A stretch of DNA of 64,000 nt from the NCBI RefSeq assembly GCF_900186965.1, contig NZ_LT906457.1:273501-337500 (forward strand), written 5' to 3'. How positions within the stretch are numbered: position 1 is the stretch's first letter; each line of letters opens with the position of its first letter. Position numbers and translations under genes: made by a program. Source of the DNA: Legionella spiritensis (GTDB lineage: Bacteria; Pseudomonadota; Gammaproteobacteria; Legionellales; Legionellaceae). Shown in pieces: positions 24,701 through 31,687 of this stretch. The notes under the pieces are model-generated. The model worked only from the letters and a program-made list of their open reading frames with translations, made no database searches and had not been told where the DNA came from.

Positions 24701-27074
24701 GGAAGAGGTTATTGCCACGATTCATCGCGATTTCAAACCATTGAAAGGCGTGTTTCATCTGGCGGGTGTCATTCAGGATGGTTTGATCGTCAATTTAAGT
24801 GACGACGATGTGCAGCGTGTCTTGAGTGCGAAAATGGACAGCGCCCTGATTCTGCATCAATTAACCAAACCAATTCCCCTGGATATGTTTGTCTTGTTTT
24901 CATCCTCCGCGTCCGTGCTAGGCGCCAGGGGACAGTCCAATTATGTCGCGGCCAATGGTTTTTTAGATGGACTGGCGCACTGGCGTCGCCGGCGGGGATT
25001 ACCCGCACTCGCTATTAATTGGGGGCCATTTTGCGCCACCGGCATGACGGAAAGCCTGACCGGCGCGCTGCAACAGCATGGGTTTATCCCGTTAGATCCA
25101 GACGCGATTGATGTTCTTGACGTGTTGCTGACCGGTTCATGGGCGCAAATTGCTCCGTGTCCCGTTCACTGGGATATTTATTACAAGCACGTGCCAAGAC
25201 AAAGGTGGTTGTCTGATCTGGTCAAAAACAGGGAGCCGTCCAGCCAGCATTTTTTAAATGCTCTCTGCGAATTGCCGAACGAAGGGCGTATTCGTGTACT
25301 GAACCAGACTTTATGCGCCATTACCGCAGATGTGTTAATTCTGGATAGTATCGAAGACATCCATGTCAACGATGATCTGTTTGCCATGGGTATGGATTCG
25401 CTTATGGCTATAGAAATCAGAAATCGCATACATGACAAGCTGCAATGCCCGAACTTAAGCTTATCCATAGAGTATTTTATCCATGATCCCACCATTGACA
25501 GGATTGCGAGAAATATTGCCGGGGAATTACAGCAAGTCCTGCAGCCGGCAACAAAAGCGTCTCTTCCGGAAAAATCCCGAGAAGAGGATGTCGCGTTATG
25601 CGATTTTCAATACATTTTCTGGGTATTCAACAAACTGGATTACGGGTTCAATATTGGTATGCAATTGCGCTTGCATGGCAAATTGAATCAGGATTACCTG
25701 TTTCAGGCGTTCGATGTCGTTGTGCGGCAGCACAGTGCCTTCTGGATAAAATTCAATCCCGAAATACCCGTACAGACATTGCAAAGGCAGGGACAATTTA
25801 AAGTCATTTACGAAGACTTGTCTTTAAGCAATGAAGCAGACATTCTGAACATGGAATTTTACAACAACATCATGCGTATTATTCCTTTGTCGCAACAGCC
25901 TTTGATACGCGTCTATCTTTATAAAATTAATAATGACTTGCACGAATTGCATCTGGTGATCCCTCATATCATTGTGGATGATGCCTCCTGTGATATGGTA
26001 TTTAATCAGTTTAAGGAAAGTTACAAGGCATTGACCCACGGTAAAAAACTGTTGCCGGTCCCTGAAAAAAATGTCTATTTTGATTATGTGAAAAATAATA
26101 ATCGCCATTATGAAAAAAACCTGTCCGATAAAATGGATTTTTGGCAGGCTTATAATAAAGGTTACAGCCTGCTTCATTTTGGAACAGCAAATCATTTGCC
26201 GGACGCGGCCAATCAGTCGCAGCATTTGTATCATTACCCTGTTGAGTCGCAATTGATTGAAGCATTTATGGCATGGCATAAAGCTGAAAATATTAATATC
26301 AGCACCGGGATAGTCGCAGTATGTCAAATGGTCTTTTACAAGCTAAGCCGGCAAAATAAAATTCCTGTTATTCTCATCCATAGCGGGCGGGAAGGCAGTC
26401 AATACAAATCGGTGGTCGGGTTATTTTCAGAATACAAAAGGATCAATATTACCCTTAATAAGCATGACCGGTTTATAGATTTGGTCACGTCTATCGAGGA
26501 ACAGCTGTTAAAAACGGCGCCCTATCAAAAATGCTCTCATTTTATTAAAGACAGCGGCTTGAAGGGGGCGGGATTATCCTTTGGCCAGTCGCTGGTATTT
26601 GCGTTCAACAAACTTTTTTTAACCGGAAAATTTAAAGAGAGTAAATTGCATAAAACCATTATTGACTATTACCTGCGGTATTTGAGCCGTTCCATGTCCA
26701 ATAAAAAATATATTGCAATCAAGTATCGTCTCAATAAATTATTTCACTTAAATATCCCCTTACAGAAGCCGAACGGTTTACGGATTCTCATTAGTAATAC
26801 GCCAAGCTTTTTTAGTAAAGAGAGTCACAACAGGCGTTTTGCAGATATTGATTATACTTTTTCCAGTCATTTCGGCTGTATGAATCGTCCTATCGGTAAT
26901 CGAACCTTATGGATTTATTTTTCAAAAAATCAGTACGGCGACTATCAATTGTCCATCAACGGGCCATTAACGGTCGAGTGCAAGGAGCAGATAGCAAACA
27001 GCTTTAACCGGATTGTTGAACAATTTCTGGAGCGCAACGATGGTAAAATCACCGATTTGATCCGATTATCCTGA
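15786..27074 (+). CDS. AT-less modular polyketide synthase with terminal condensation domain
   Basis: This 3,762-residue assembly-line enzyme reads, in order: KS1 (about 19-450; C193, H328, H368), a degenerate ACP (about 615-690; E643 where the phosphopantetheine serine should be), KS2 (about 700-1130; C875, H1010, H1050), KR1 (about 1480-1680), ACP1 (S1796), KS3 (about 1857-2290; C2030, H2165, H2205), DH (about 2440-2700; H2471, D2632), KR2 (about 2907-3110), ACP2 (S3205) and a condensation domain (about 3270-3750; H3394, D3398). No acyltransferase or GHSxG motif is present. After each KS the chain goes straight to the post-AT linker motif (LPLYCFDEKPYW, LPLYEFDRDIYW, LPNYPFHRVEFW). Extender units must therefore be loaded in trans. 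The start is uncertain among ATGs at 15786, 15789 and 15795, all near AAGGG. A terminal condensation domain suggests transfer of the chain to the NRPS encoded at 28744. Confidence 0.9.
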   Translation: MMYMVKKNQPDNVKGVLKEPVAIVGMNCRFPGIVTDVDDIHSFYEMLIQGLTPIKEVPGQRWNSDEYYDADRSKPDKIVTKLGGFLKNVHLFDADFFRIPPVEAKQMDPQHRLFLEVAVRALNHANITLRSLNGSNTGVYCGISSQDYSHLNYKDNIRFNEYTQIGAANSAAAGRLSHFLNLKGPSLVVDTACSSSLSALYLAATALAARQCDMAIVGGVHLNLCPENFIGLTKANMLSARGQCSSFDRAADGFVRSEGCGVVIVKRLSEALKDRNTIHALIRSVVMNQDGDGTTLVAPNPDAQIAMHRAALEQANLRSGDIDYIETHGTGTVVGDSVEFNAIRRVHEGHHRKEKPLVLGALKSNLGHTIASSGIASLVKVIGAMSHETIPPNLHYSTPNDSIEPDSIPALFPVQATPFRKQKNKRRYAQVSNFGFSGTNVSAIVEEAPDSEIQESLTETTEPQCFVLSANSDASLKQMMATYVRYLQESRACLSDICYTLINGRDHYKYRCAIIAPDKDTLIKKINAQEYDLRKVTVKKGIKTVRNDAREIYEHYMSGATIILDGDETHGRHVDLPLYCFDEKPYWHEPGTTNTHWLDALYHQSKEQRVTAIKTRIADMVQTLLKKERVNEYHDFEILGFTEPLLEALDQKLHDLLSPRVHIPDVLASFHFSIDKLARHLYLRIYPAAVARQPSINVLNTEPIAIIGMSCRFPQASNLNAFLSLLENGESGMADIPLERWDNEKYYDPDVNALGRLYIKQLGLIGDIKKFDAEFFNVSPREARFMSPQLRVFMETCYHAIEHANLSLDAIKDSKTGVFVGVGTNEYPKILANQGVSLEDLNIYFATGNVLNALAGRVAYTFDLHGPIQAVDTACSSSMTAIHNACLSLQSGDCNMALAGGVNILLTPDSNITLSKARMLSPESRCKTFSDDADGYARSEGCGVVVLKRLSTAIKDNDTVLAVIKGTAVNSDGKSGGFTVPNGIAQEEVIRAALAKAKLSPADIDCIEAHGTGTPLADPIEVNTLTRIFSDSHSVDKPLYISSVKTNIGHSESAAGVASVIKAVLSLNARKVFKHLNFKKLNPEIDLKNAVIPLRTVDWLNERDTRYVGVSSFGFSGANAHVILQQAPERETEHRSIPGPFLLVLSAKSERSLDLLLSSYQNYLSDTKDDFSDICYTAATCRNHFLFRVAIKADTARQAAAIIAAKQYAVARIKKEKEAASLPHTVDQFQTAYQEGFAINWSDYYQSFGHAFHKVNLPLYEFDRDIYWVEKARLKDDLIPRDWGFRLQWQERPCDKNNSHPQENNWLLIGDRQLASGFRKQGLQIVLEEEGCGLDTLQGIIFAVGLDSPPIDDIDANIDFQKNALKKLLNLVKQLHQQGVALRLMVLTTNAIAELAVGELNISHSPFIGFCKTLALELPQCHTILVDGDDNHDERYFAQVVDEIHCNHGAFYEQMVAYRSGRRMTPRLLKIALTDKKRSLYGQGRYLVTGGGGGLGLVTAQALLSAGARELVLVSRHIDKPAIKTAIGKIQQDFPGRVIRTISVDVTDKKALRALFSDINSDGLLKGIIHTAGAAVKAPLVEHQEKDVDYLFEAKLRGAWYLHELSQSCHLDFFVVYSSIAAVFGSNKESVYSAANSFLDVLIAERLRRGLPGTAIQWGPWGEVGMANERARNPALKQALVTNEQGHALIKVLINGQFDHVAIISPDYLTFMLDFVPKPQSLFYKALADDLAIKEVVLSVNNDLSPWLNGFLKVDPDKRLQACKDMIGAVCKEILELPDTEELEEDEGFFEIGFDSLMIAEMASELKKKLEPTVKVMVNIGFDYPSINKLANYLASELDKKLVTQQQPHVAVEQKDEAIAIIGMSCSFPEAHDVAAFETMLEQGLNGIKDIPLERWDNSKYYDPDMDAPGKSYVNKLGLIDNIKCFDAGFFGISPREAKLMEPQQRLFLECSYKALENANYPPSSLRGSLTGVFAGVGPNEYYAKLEKSGFSSEELSAFSITGNVLNLIPGRVAYTFDLKGPSLSIDTACSSSLVAIHYACRSLNNHEIDYALAGGVNVLLMPESNVTLCKAKALSPDGQCKTFDKNANGYVRAEGCGVIVLKRLADAKRDKDHILAVIKASAVNNDGKSAGLTVPNGKSQEAVMRSALLQSGLSAHDISYIEAHGTGTPLGDPIEVHAINNVYGCERGQDNPLYLGAVKTNIGHLESASGIASLVKTVLGLQQKKIYKNLHFHQLNPNIKPGDTQFALQTITWERGGALRCAGVNAFGFSGTNAHVILQEFPDETVVKTRAPVHPYVLVLSAKSRASLDDLSRRYQQYLETTGDDFGEICFTAALCREHYPYRLAVAAKTAAEASRLMGKGAFALSSHGNDQPLDLPEHGELPDLTARYLQGEQVDWSSYYKSLGHAFEKVVLPNYPFHRVEFWPDKKSDSTTPADIVHPLLGQMFSLPGNEYLFNQKLDLQHLSYVKHHRVFDKIVFPATAYIEAGLAAAKAIFKRHVFCLEKFNIAQPLYPRQDQDFQLQVKVRDEERYQIRIFAGQDGQWQAYADMEIHKTVSLAPESVDLDALKSSFEQKVDLSQIYEHFDQRSLLYGNEFQVLKEGYVQTDRILTKVSLTKASHKTGYFYHPVLLDGAMQSILLLGINGVENTTYVPYAFTRLTVFQEAPGMVWAYVIKRNTGYENELCCDIKLYDSSGFLIGWLEGLILRKVTPNHFISYEFLLQHLYQITWSPLKTNITAQPRLPGFLVVSSDEARAKKILGNLDYQFVASPRNMEALANEHILFLYEQGQFQDLFQCCQALFKSRPASFTLVTENAYAIHPDNEVNPYHTMAGAFWRSFRNELDLGHNYAIDLGEGGTLPDPLNYLFNGPGEETQLAVRDALYLPRLRKKQPLGRTMPQAPLFDARASYLIVGGTGGLARPLMEYLIRRGVTEIILVSRADCAPDLRAFMDRAGQQKVRVSHYKADAGNYQQMEEVIATIHRDFKPLKGVFHLAGVIQDGLIVNLSDDDVQRVLSAKMDSALILHQLTKPIPLDMFVLFSSSASVLGARGQSNYVAANGFLDGLAHWRRRRGLPALAINWGPFCATGMTESLTGALQQHGFIPLDPDAIDVLDVLLTGSWAQIAPCPVHWDIYYKHVPRQRWLSDLVKNREPSSQHFLNALCELPNEGRIRVLNQTLCAITADVLILDSIEDIHVNDDLFAMGMDSLMAIEIRNRIHDKLQCPNLSLSIEYFIHDPTIDRIARNIAGELQQVLQPATKASLPEKSREEDVALCDFQYIFWVFNKLDYGFNIGMQLRLHGKLNQDYLFQAFDVVVRQHSAFWIKFNPEIPVQTLQRQGQFKVIYEDLSLSNEADILNMEFYNNIMRIIPLSQQPLIRVYLYKINNDLHELHLVIPHIIVDDASCDMVFNQFKESYKALTHGKKLLPVPEKNVYFDYVKNNNRHYEKNLSDKMDFWQAYNKGYSLLHFGTANHLPDAANQSQHLYHYPVESQLIEAFMAWHKAENINISTGIVAVCQMVFYKLSRQNKIPVILIHSGREGSQYKSVVGLFSEYKRINITLNKHDRFIDLVTSIEEQLLKTAPYQKCSHFIKDSGLKGAGLSFGQSLVFAFNKLFLTGKFKESKLHKTIIDYYLRYLSRSMSNKKYIAIKYRLNKLFHLNIPLQKPNGLRILISNTPSFFSKESHNRRFADIDYTFSSHFGCMNRPIGNRTLWIYFSKNQYGDYQLSINGPLTVECKEQIANSFNRIVEQFLERNDGKITDLIRLS

Positions 27075-27100
27075 CGAGGAAAATCTGGCGCCACTCTTTA

Positions 27101-27223
27101 GGCTCTGCGCACAGAATTTTCTTCGCACCATTTATAGTAGCCCGTAAGGAGGCCTGCGGCCGTATTGCGGGTTTGATGTGTCAATTAGCCCCATTTGACG
27201 CTGGGAAAATTTTGGTTCACGGC
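27101..27223. repeat. Truncated MITE, type A/B
   Basis: GGCTCTGCGCACAGAATTTTC at the left and AAAATTTTGGTTCACGGC at the right enclose only one arm of the type A hairpin (GTAGCCCGTAAGGAGGCC, GTATTGCGGGTTTGATG). It is about 123 bp, against 213 bp for intact copies, and sits just after the PKS stop. Confidence 0.65.
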
Positions 27224-27225
27224 TA

Positions 27226-27396
27226 GTACTGTTTCCATTTAATTTTGCCAGGTTAACTGTCATTCCCGCGAAGGCGGGAAACCATTTCTGATGTGGCTCA
27301 GTGCTTGATTCAGTATGGATCCCCGCCTTCGCGGGGATGACAAAAAGACAAACATTCTGAGCAAGCCAACCAGTCAAAACCAAATGGAAATGGTAC
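27226..27396. repeat. MITE type C (GTACTGTTTCCATTT ends)
   Basis: This 171-bp element is flanked by CTA and TAG. Its ends are GTACTGTTTCCATTT and AAATGGAAATGGTAC, and it contains the palindromic arms TCATTCCCGCGAAGGCGGG and CCCCGCCTTCGCGGGGATGA. Translation of this repeat gives the familiar spurious VIPAKAGIH/FPAFAGMT peptides. It separates the PKS from the third methyltransferase. Confidence 0.75.
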
Positions 27397-27409
27397 TAGC
27401 TGACATACC

Positions 27410-28504
27410 CTATTTTCGAGCCAATAATAATGTGCAGTAACCGTGTCTTTCCTTTTTAGCAGGGAGTAGTGTGAAGCCGATTTCTTCCAGCATGTTTCGG
27501 TACTCTGCTTCCGTTTTCATGACATGCGCGTCAAAATCATCGTTAAAAATATGGCGGTATTCGCACGAGAGGCACAAATCATTATTGTCGTCCTTCAGGG
27601 TTTCGCATATGGCTACCAGGCCGCCTTTTTTCAAGGCGAGATAAGCCATTCGTAACAGTTTTCTGTTGTGATGCTCATTCCAGTCAAACAGAACCCGCGC
27701 AAACAAAATACAATCAAATCCCAAGGGAAAGGAATCGTTTGTAATAAAATTCCCTTCAATGACATCGATCCGGTGACTTAATCCGTGGGATGCTATTTTT
27801 TTCCTGGCCATTTCCGCCGATATTGGCAGGTTATAAACGGCGGCTTTTAAATGAGGATGGGCGGATGCAAACGCGCAGGCCATAGTGCCTTCGCCGCCGC
27901 CAACGTCCAGGATGTTGGTCACCTTGTTAAAATCGAGGTTATCCAGTATACACTGTGTGGTGATGTCTGCTGTTTTGGTCATCCATTCTTCAAGCCATAC
28001 TGCTTGTTGCGCCGATTTTGGAGGCCAGGGGGCGGTTGTTTTGATTTTGCCGTAACGCAACACACCGGTTAAATTCTCATTGGCAGTGACTGCCCAGATA
28101 TTATAAAAAAACTTCATGGCCCACCAACCGTCGCTACGGATGAGTCGCTGGAATTCTTCAGGTAATTGATAAGCCGGTTGATGGTTCTGGTTACTCACTT
28201 TTATTAAAAAATGCTCGGAGCAAAGGAGATGCAGCCATTTTTTGGCTCTAATGGGCATCAATGCCAGTTTTTCTATAATCTCTTGTTCAGAGACGCAGGT
28301 TTTATGTTCAAATAAATCAAACAAGTTGAGACGAAACATGGCTTCCACCAGTTTAAGACGCGCTCCGTCAGCGATGAGGGAAAAATAATTCGCGTAGAAC
28401 CTGCTATTGTATTGTTTTTTTTCAGGTGGTGGCGTGATTGCCGTAGATGCGTTTTGATGCTCATCATTACTTTGTTTCGAGAACCATTTTTTAAGCCAGG
28501 TCAT
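27410..28504 (-). CDS. Methyltransferase, plant-OMT-like family 2, paralogue 3
   Basis: This 364-residue third paralogue has a dimerisation domain followed by ILDVGGGEGTMACAF (about 198-212) and VLFDWNEH, with F273 again replacing the usual catalytic histidine. It is more diverged from paralogues 1 and 2 than they are from each other. The ATG at 28504 is chosen over an in-frame TTG at 28510. It lies between the PKS and the NRPS but on the opposite strand, convergent with the first and divergent from the second, so it needs its own promoter in the 239-bp gap before 28744. Its placement inside the cluster supports a tailoring role. Confidence 0.75.
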   Translation of the reverse strand: MTWLKKWFSKQSNDEHQNASTAITPPPEKKQYNSRFYANYFSLIADGARLKLVEAMFRLNLFDLFEHKTCVSEQEIIEKLALMPIRAKKWLHLLCSEHFLIKVSNQNHQPAYQLPEEFQRLIRSDGWWAMKFFYNIWAVTANENLTGVLRYGKIKTTAPWPPKSAQQAVWLEEWMTKTADITTQCILDNLDFNKVTNILDVGGGEGTMACAFASAHPHLKAAVYNLPISAEMARKKIASHGLSHRIDVIEGNFITNDSFPLGFDCILFARVLFDWNEHHNRKLLRMAYLALKKGGLVAICETLKDDNNDLCLSCEYRHIFNDDFDAHVMKTEAEYRNMLEEIGFTLLPAKKERHGYCTLLLARK

Positions 28505-28743
28505 TATCAAACATCTTTGAATATAGTGATATTATCGAGAATATAAAAGAAAGGAAATACTGTCAAAATAAGGGAACAATCCTATTTTTCTCATGATACT
28601 CTGAAAATCGGTAACCATTTGGATAAAGCATTCAATTTCAACTAAATTTATGATTAGGGGCTCTCAATGTTTCATTTTACACCGGAAAATGGCAGTCAGC
28701 CCTGATGGTGATTGTATCAAAGCAGAATAGGAGTGTTGTTTCA

Positions 28744-31674
28744 ATGCAGGTCAAGAATGAGTTAGCCAGGAAGTTACTTGACGCATTATTTTCTCCCGAG
28801 TCTCACTTTTCATTGACGGATGGCGTCAACCTTATCAATAAAGAGCGGTGTCGTGATAAAATCAGGCAGTATATCGACTGGCTTAATCAACTGGATGTTC
28901 ATTCGGCTGTCATTATCAGCACACCCGGCATTGAAACCTTGTGCCTGTGTTACGCGCTGGTGATCAGCGATAAAACCTATATTCCTGTACATACGTCCAC
29001 ATCCCCGGAATTACTGCAAAGATATCTGAATGATTACCAAATTGATTTGTTGCTGGTTGAACCGGGGCTGGCAAGTCACTGTGACCATGAATTGAGAAAT
29101 CGGTTGGTTGAGGAAGAGGATAGAAGTTTTTATTATTATCGGCCCTTGCAAAGGCACCAGACGTTTTGTCTTTCCCCTGGTATTGTTTTTTTTACTTCCG
29201 GGACAACCGCACAACCCAAAGCGGTTCATTATCATTATGCTACACTGCTGAGGTATATAGTATGGTGTGTTGATGAGTTTAATCTGAATAATAAAGACCA
29301 CGTCCTGTTTACCACGGAATTGTCATTCGTGGCTTCGCTAAGACCATTATTTGTGCCTGTGCTGTCAGGAGCAAATGTCGTATTTGCGAACAATTTCTCC
29401 GCTAATAAATTGCAGTTGTTCGTCAATACGCTTGTTCAAAATGAAATTACCGTATTGAATGTCACGGCAACACTGTTCAAAATGTTATTGCGCCATATTG
29501 AAACAAGTGGATTCATCTCCGCTATGACATCGGTTCGTCTGGCATTATTAAGTGGAGAACCCCTTGATCTTCAAGACATCGATTTATGGTTCGAGCGCAT
29601 AAAACAGGACACCATTTTTTACAATTTATACGGAGCAACAGAATGCCTGGTTCCATTTTATAAAAAAGTCACCGGATCTCTTTTGGAAAAGGAGCGGCTT
29701 CATTTAGGGCAATTGCGGGCAGGGTGTTCCTATAAATTATTACCGAGTGCCAAGGGTTATGAATTGTATGTTGCAGGCGATATATCCACCTCCTATCTGG
29801 ATCCAGCATTAACCCAAAGCAGATATATTACCGTTGAAAATCAGCGCTTTATTAAAACTGAGGATATTGTCGAACGGTGTGATCGGGAACTGTTTTATAT
29901 CTCACGAGCACAGCGAATCGTCAAGCGTTATGGTCAGATCGTGAATCTGGACCAGATTGAATACATTTTAAAAAAAAGCCGGAACCATTTAAATTTCATT
30001 ACGTTTACAAGTGAGGATAAAAATAACATTTATCTGCTCATTTGCGGTGCACCGGAAAGCGATGAATTATTAAGGCATGTGAAGCAGACATTAAAGCAAC
30101 ATCTCCCGGGGTATATGCACCCCTGCGAGTATTTTTTTTCCAGAGAACTCCCGCTTACCTGCAGCGGCAAGATAGATTACTCCACTATTAAAAAAGCGTT
30201 TGTTCGCGAACCGATATCCACCATATATGATTATTTCAAACGATTTTTCCGGGACAACAGGGTGAATGCAGAGGCCAGAATAGTTGATCTCGGGCTTGAA
30301 TCCATAGACTACATGGACATGGCAGAAGCATTCTGGCAGTTAACCGGAAAATGGCTGGATGTGTCAAAAATTACTGATGACATGATCATTGCAAATATCG
30401 CTTCTTGTCTTGTGGATCACAATGTCACACCATCCGGTTTTCGTGATGTCGTGCAGCTCAATACGATTCGACGCGGTTTGTATGAACACGAATTACAGGG
30501 AGCTCGTCAGGACGGTCATTATATTACCACCTCTTTTGCCCTCAAGGGGGAGATCAATATTAACCGGTTAGAGCTTGCGATTGCCGCAACGATTGCCAAT
30601 CATTTTATGCTGAGCAGCAAGCTGGTGCTGATTGATGACGATTATTATTTCGCGCGTACCACGATGCAAACAGGCTTCAGGCTTCGAGCACCTGTTTTCC
30701 CCGGCCGAAATGCGATTGGTAAATTAAAAACCTGTATCCATGCCGACAGGCTGTTTAATGCCTACATACAAAAGAGAAAAGGGCAGTATTTTTTGATTAT
30801 GGCTTATCATCATATTGTAATTGACGGTTGGTCAACAATGATGATTCGCGAAGAAATTTTTCGAAGGTATGACGGTGCTTATAAAATAAAATCCTTAAAA
30901 CAGGTGGAGGAGATTGAGCATTTAAATCAAGCGAATCAAATATGGCCGGCTGATCCAAAAAATATAAACAAATTAAAATCAATGTTGTCGCCTATTGATC
31001 CGGAAGAATATAATCGGTTGGATCCTTTTTTTAACGGCAGTTTGTGTAAAAAACATACTATTTTTTGTGTTAATAAAAATAATATGGATGAGTTCGCCCG
31101 TAGCAATCAAATTCAGGATTTCCCTTATAGCGTTTTGTTTTCTCTTTTGCTGCATCGGATTATTTCGCAGCGATCAGGTGTTAAAAAGCTGTATTTTTAT
31201 ATGAGTTTTTCCAATCGAAACTTTCCCGTCCCCGATATTAAAGAACTAATCACTAATCTGGCGACAGGATTGCCTGTTTTTTTTGATAGCAAGAATCTGT
31301 CAGCACAAGAGCTGGCGAGGCAAATGCAAGATATTCTGACCTGCTATTTTAAAAACATGAGCTATGGCGCTATCACTGAAATTTGGCAAAAAGAATTTAT
31401 CCAGCAACGCATCCTATTGCCTCGGGATATCCCTTATATCATTGTTTATACATACATAAATAAAATTGTAGACGATGACTACGTCCAAAATCATTATATT
31501 GATTGGCTCTCATCGGAACAAGATGTCAATTTTAAAAAGAAGGGTGTCATTTTTTTAAGAGTCTATAATATGGGGTCTTATTTTGTGATTAATATGGATA
31601 GTCAAATGAAAAAAGGGTTGCATAACTGTTTGATTGAAGATTTGCAGAAATTTTTGCCCCCAAAGCCTGAATAA
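28744..31674 (+). CDS. NRPS module, adenylation-carrier-condensation
   Basis: This 976-residue enzyme has an adenylation domain (about 15-490) with FTSGTTAQPK (near 150), NLYGATE (near 293), IKTEDIV and PLTCSGKID with its lysine near 475. A carrier domain follows with LGLESIDYM (S520), then a condensation domain with the intact HHIVIDG motif (H690, D694). In the A4 region it reads SFVASLRPLF, so V196 lies where the amino-group-binding aspartate (D235 of GrsA) would be. The substrate may therefore lack a normal alpha-amino group. The start at 28744 has AGGAG ten bases upstream; an ATG at 28705 has none. No thioesterase follows. The module probably receives the polyketide from the condensation domain of the PKS, which is inference. 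Confidence 0.85.
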   Translation: MQVKNELARKLLDALFSPESHFSLTDGVNLINKERCRDKIRQYIDWLNQLDVHSAVIISTPGIETLCLCYALVISDKTYIPVHTSTSPELLQRYLNDYQIDLLLVEPGLASHCDHELRNRLVEEEDRSFYYYRPLQRHQTFCLSPGIVFFTSGTTAQPKAVHYHYATLLRYIVWCVDEFNLNNKDHVLFTTELSFVASLRPLFVPVLSGANVVFANNFSANKLQLFVNTLVQNEITVLNVTATLFKMLLRHIETSGFISAMTSVRLALLSGEPLDLQDIDLWFERIKQDTIFYNLYGATECLVPFYKKVTGSLLEKERLHLGQLRAGCSYKLLPSAKGYELYVAGDISTSYLDPALTQSRYITVENQRFIKTEDIVERCDRELFYISRAQRIVKRYGQIVNLDQIEYILKKSRNHLNFITFTSEDKNNIYLLICGAPESDELLRHVKQTLKQHLPGYMHPCEYFFSRELPLTCSGKIDYSTIKKAFVREPISTIYDYFKRFFRDNRVNAEARIVDLGLESIDYMDMAEAFWQLTGKWLDVSKITDDMIIANIASCLVDHNVTPSGFRDVVQLNTIRRGLYEHELQGARQDGHYITTSFALKGEININRLELAIAATIANHFMLSSKLVLIDDDYYFARTTMQTGFRLRAPVFPGRNAIGKLKTCIHADRLFNAYIQKRKGQYFLIMAYHHIVIDGWSTMMIREEIFRRYDGAYKIKSLKQVEEIEHLNQANQIWPADPKNINKLKSMLSPIDPEEYNRLDPFFNGSLCKKHTIFCVNKNNMDEFARSNQIQDFPYSVLFSLLLHRIISQRSGVKKLYFYMSFSNRNFPVPDIKELITNLATGLPVFFDSKNLSAQELARQMQDILTCYFKNMSYGAITEIWQKEFIQQRILLPRDIPYIIVYTYINKIVDDDYVQNHYIDWLSSEQDVNFKKKGVIFLRVYNMGSYFVINMDSQMKKGLHNCLIEDLQKFLPPKPE

Positions 31675-31687
31675 TTGATGAACTCTG

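Noticed and set aside
24111..24758. Long open frame (215 codons) on the minus strand inside the PKS
   Set aside because: It lies opposite the KR2 region of a well-supported gene, has no recognisable domain, and is a shadow of the coding strand.
15786..27074. Hidden acyltransferase domain in the PKS
   Set aside because: The segments after each KS were checked for GHSxG and for the length of an AT. Only the linker and post-AT motif are there.
27132..27383. Open frame encoding a VIPAKAGIH...FPAFAGMT-like peptide
   Set aside because: This is the well-known spurious translation of the CCGCGAAGGCGGG repeat; it lies wholly within MITE sequence.
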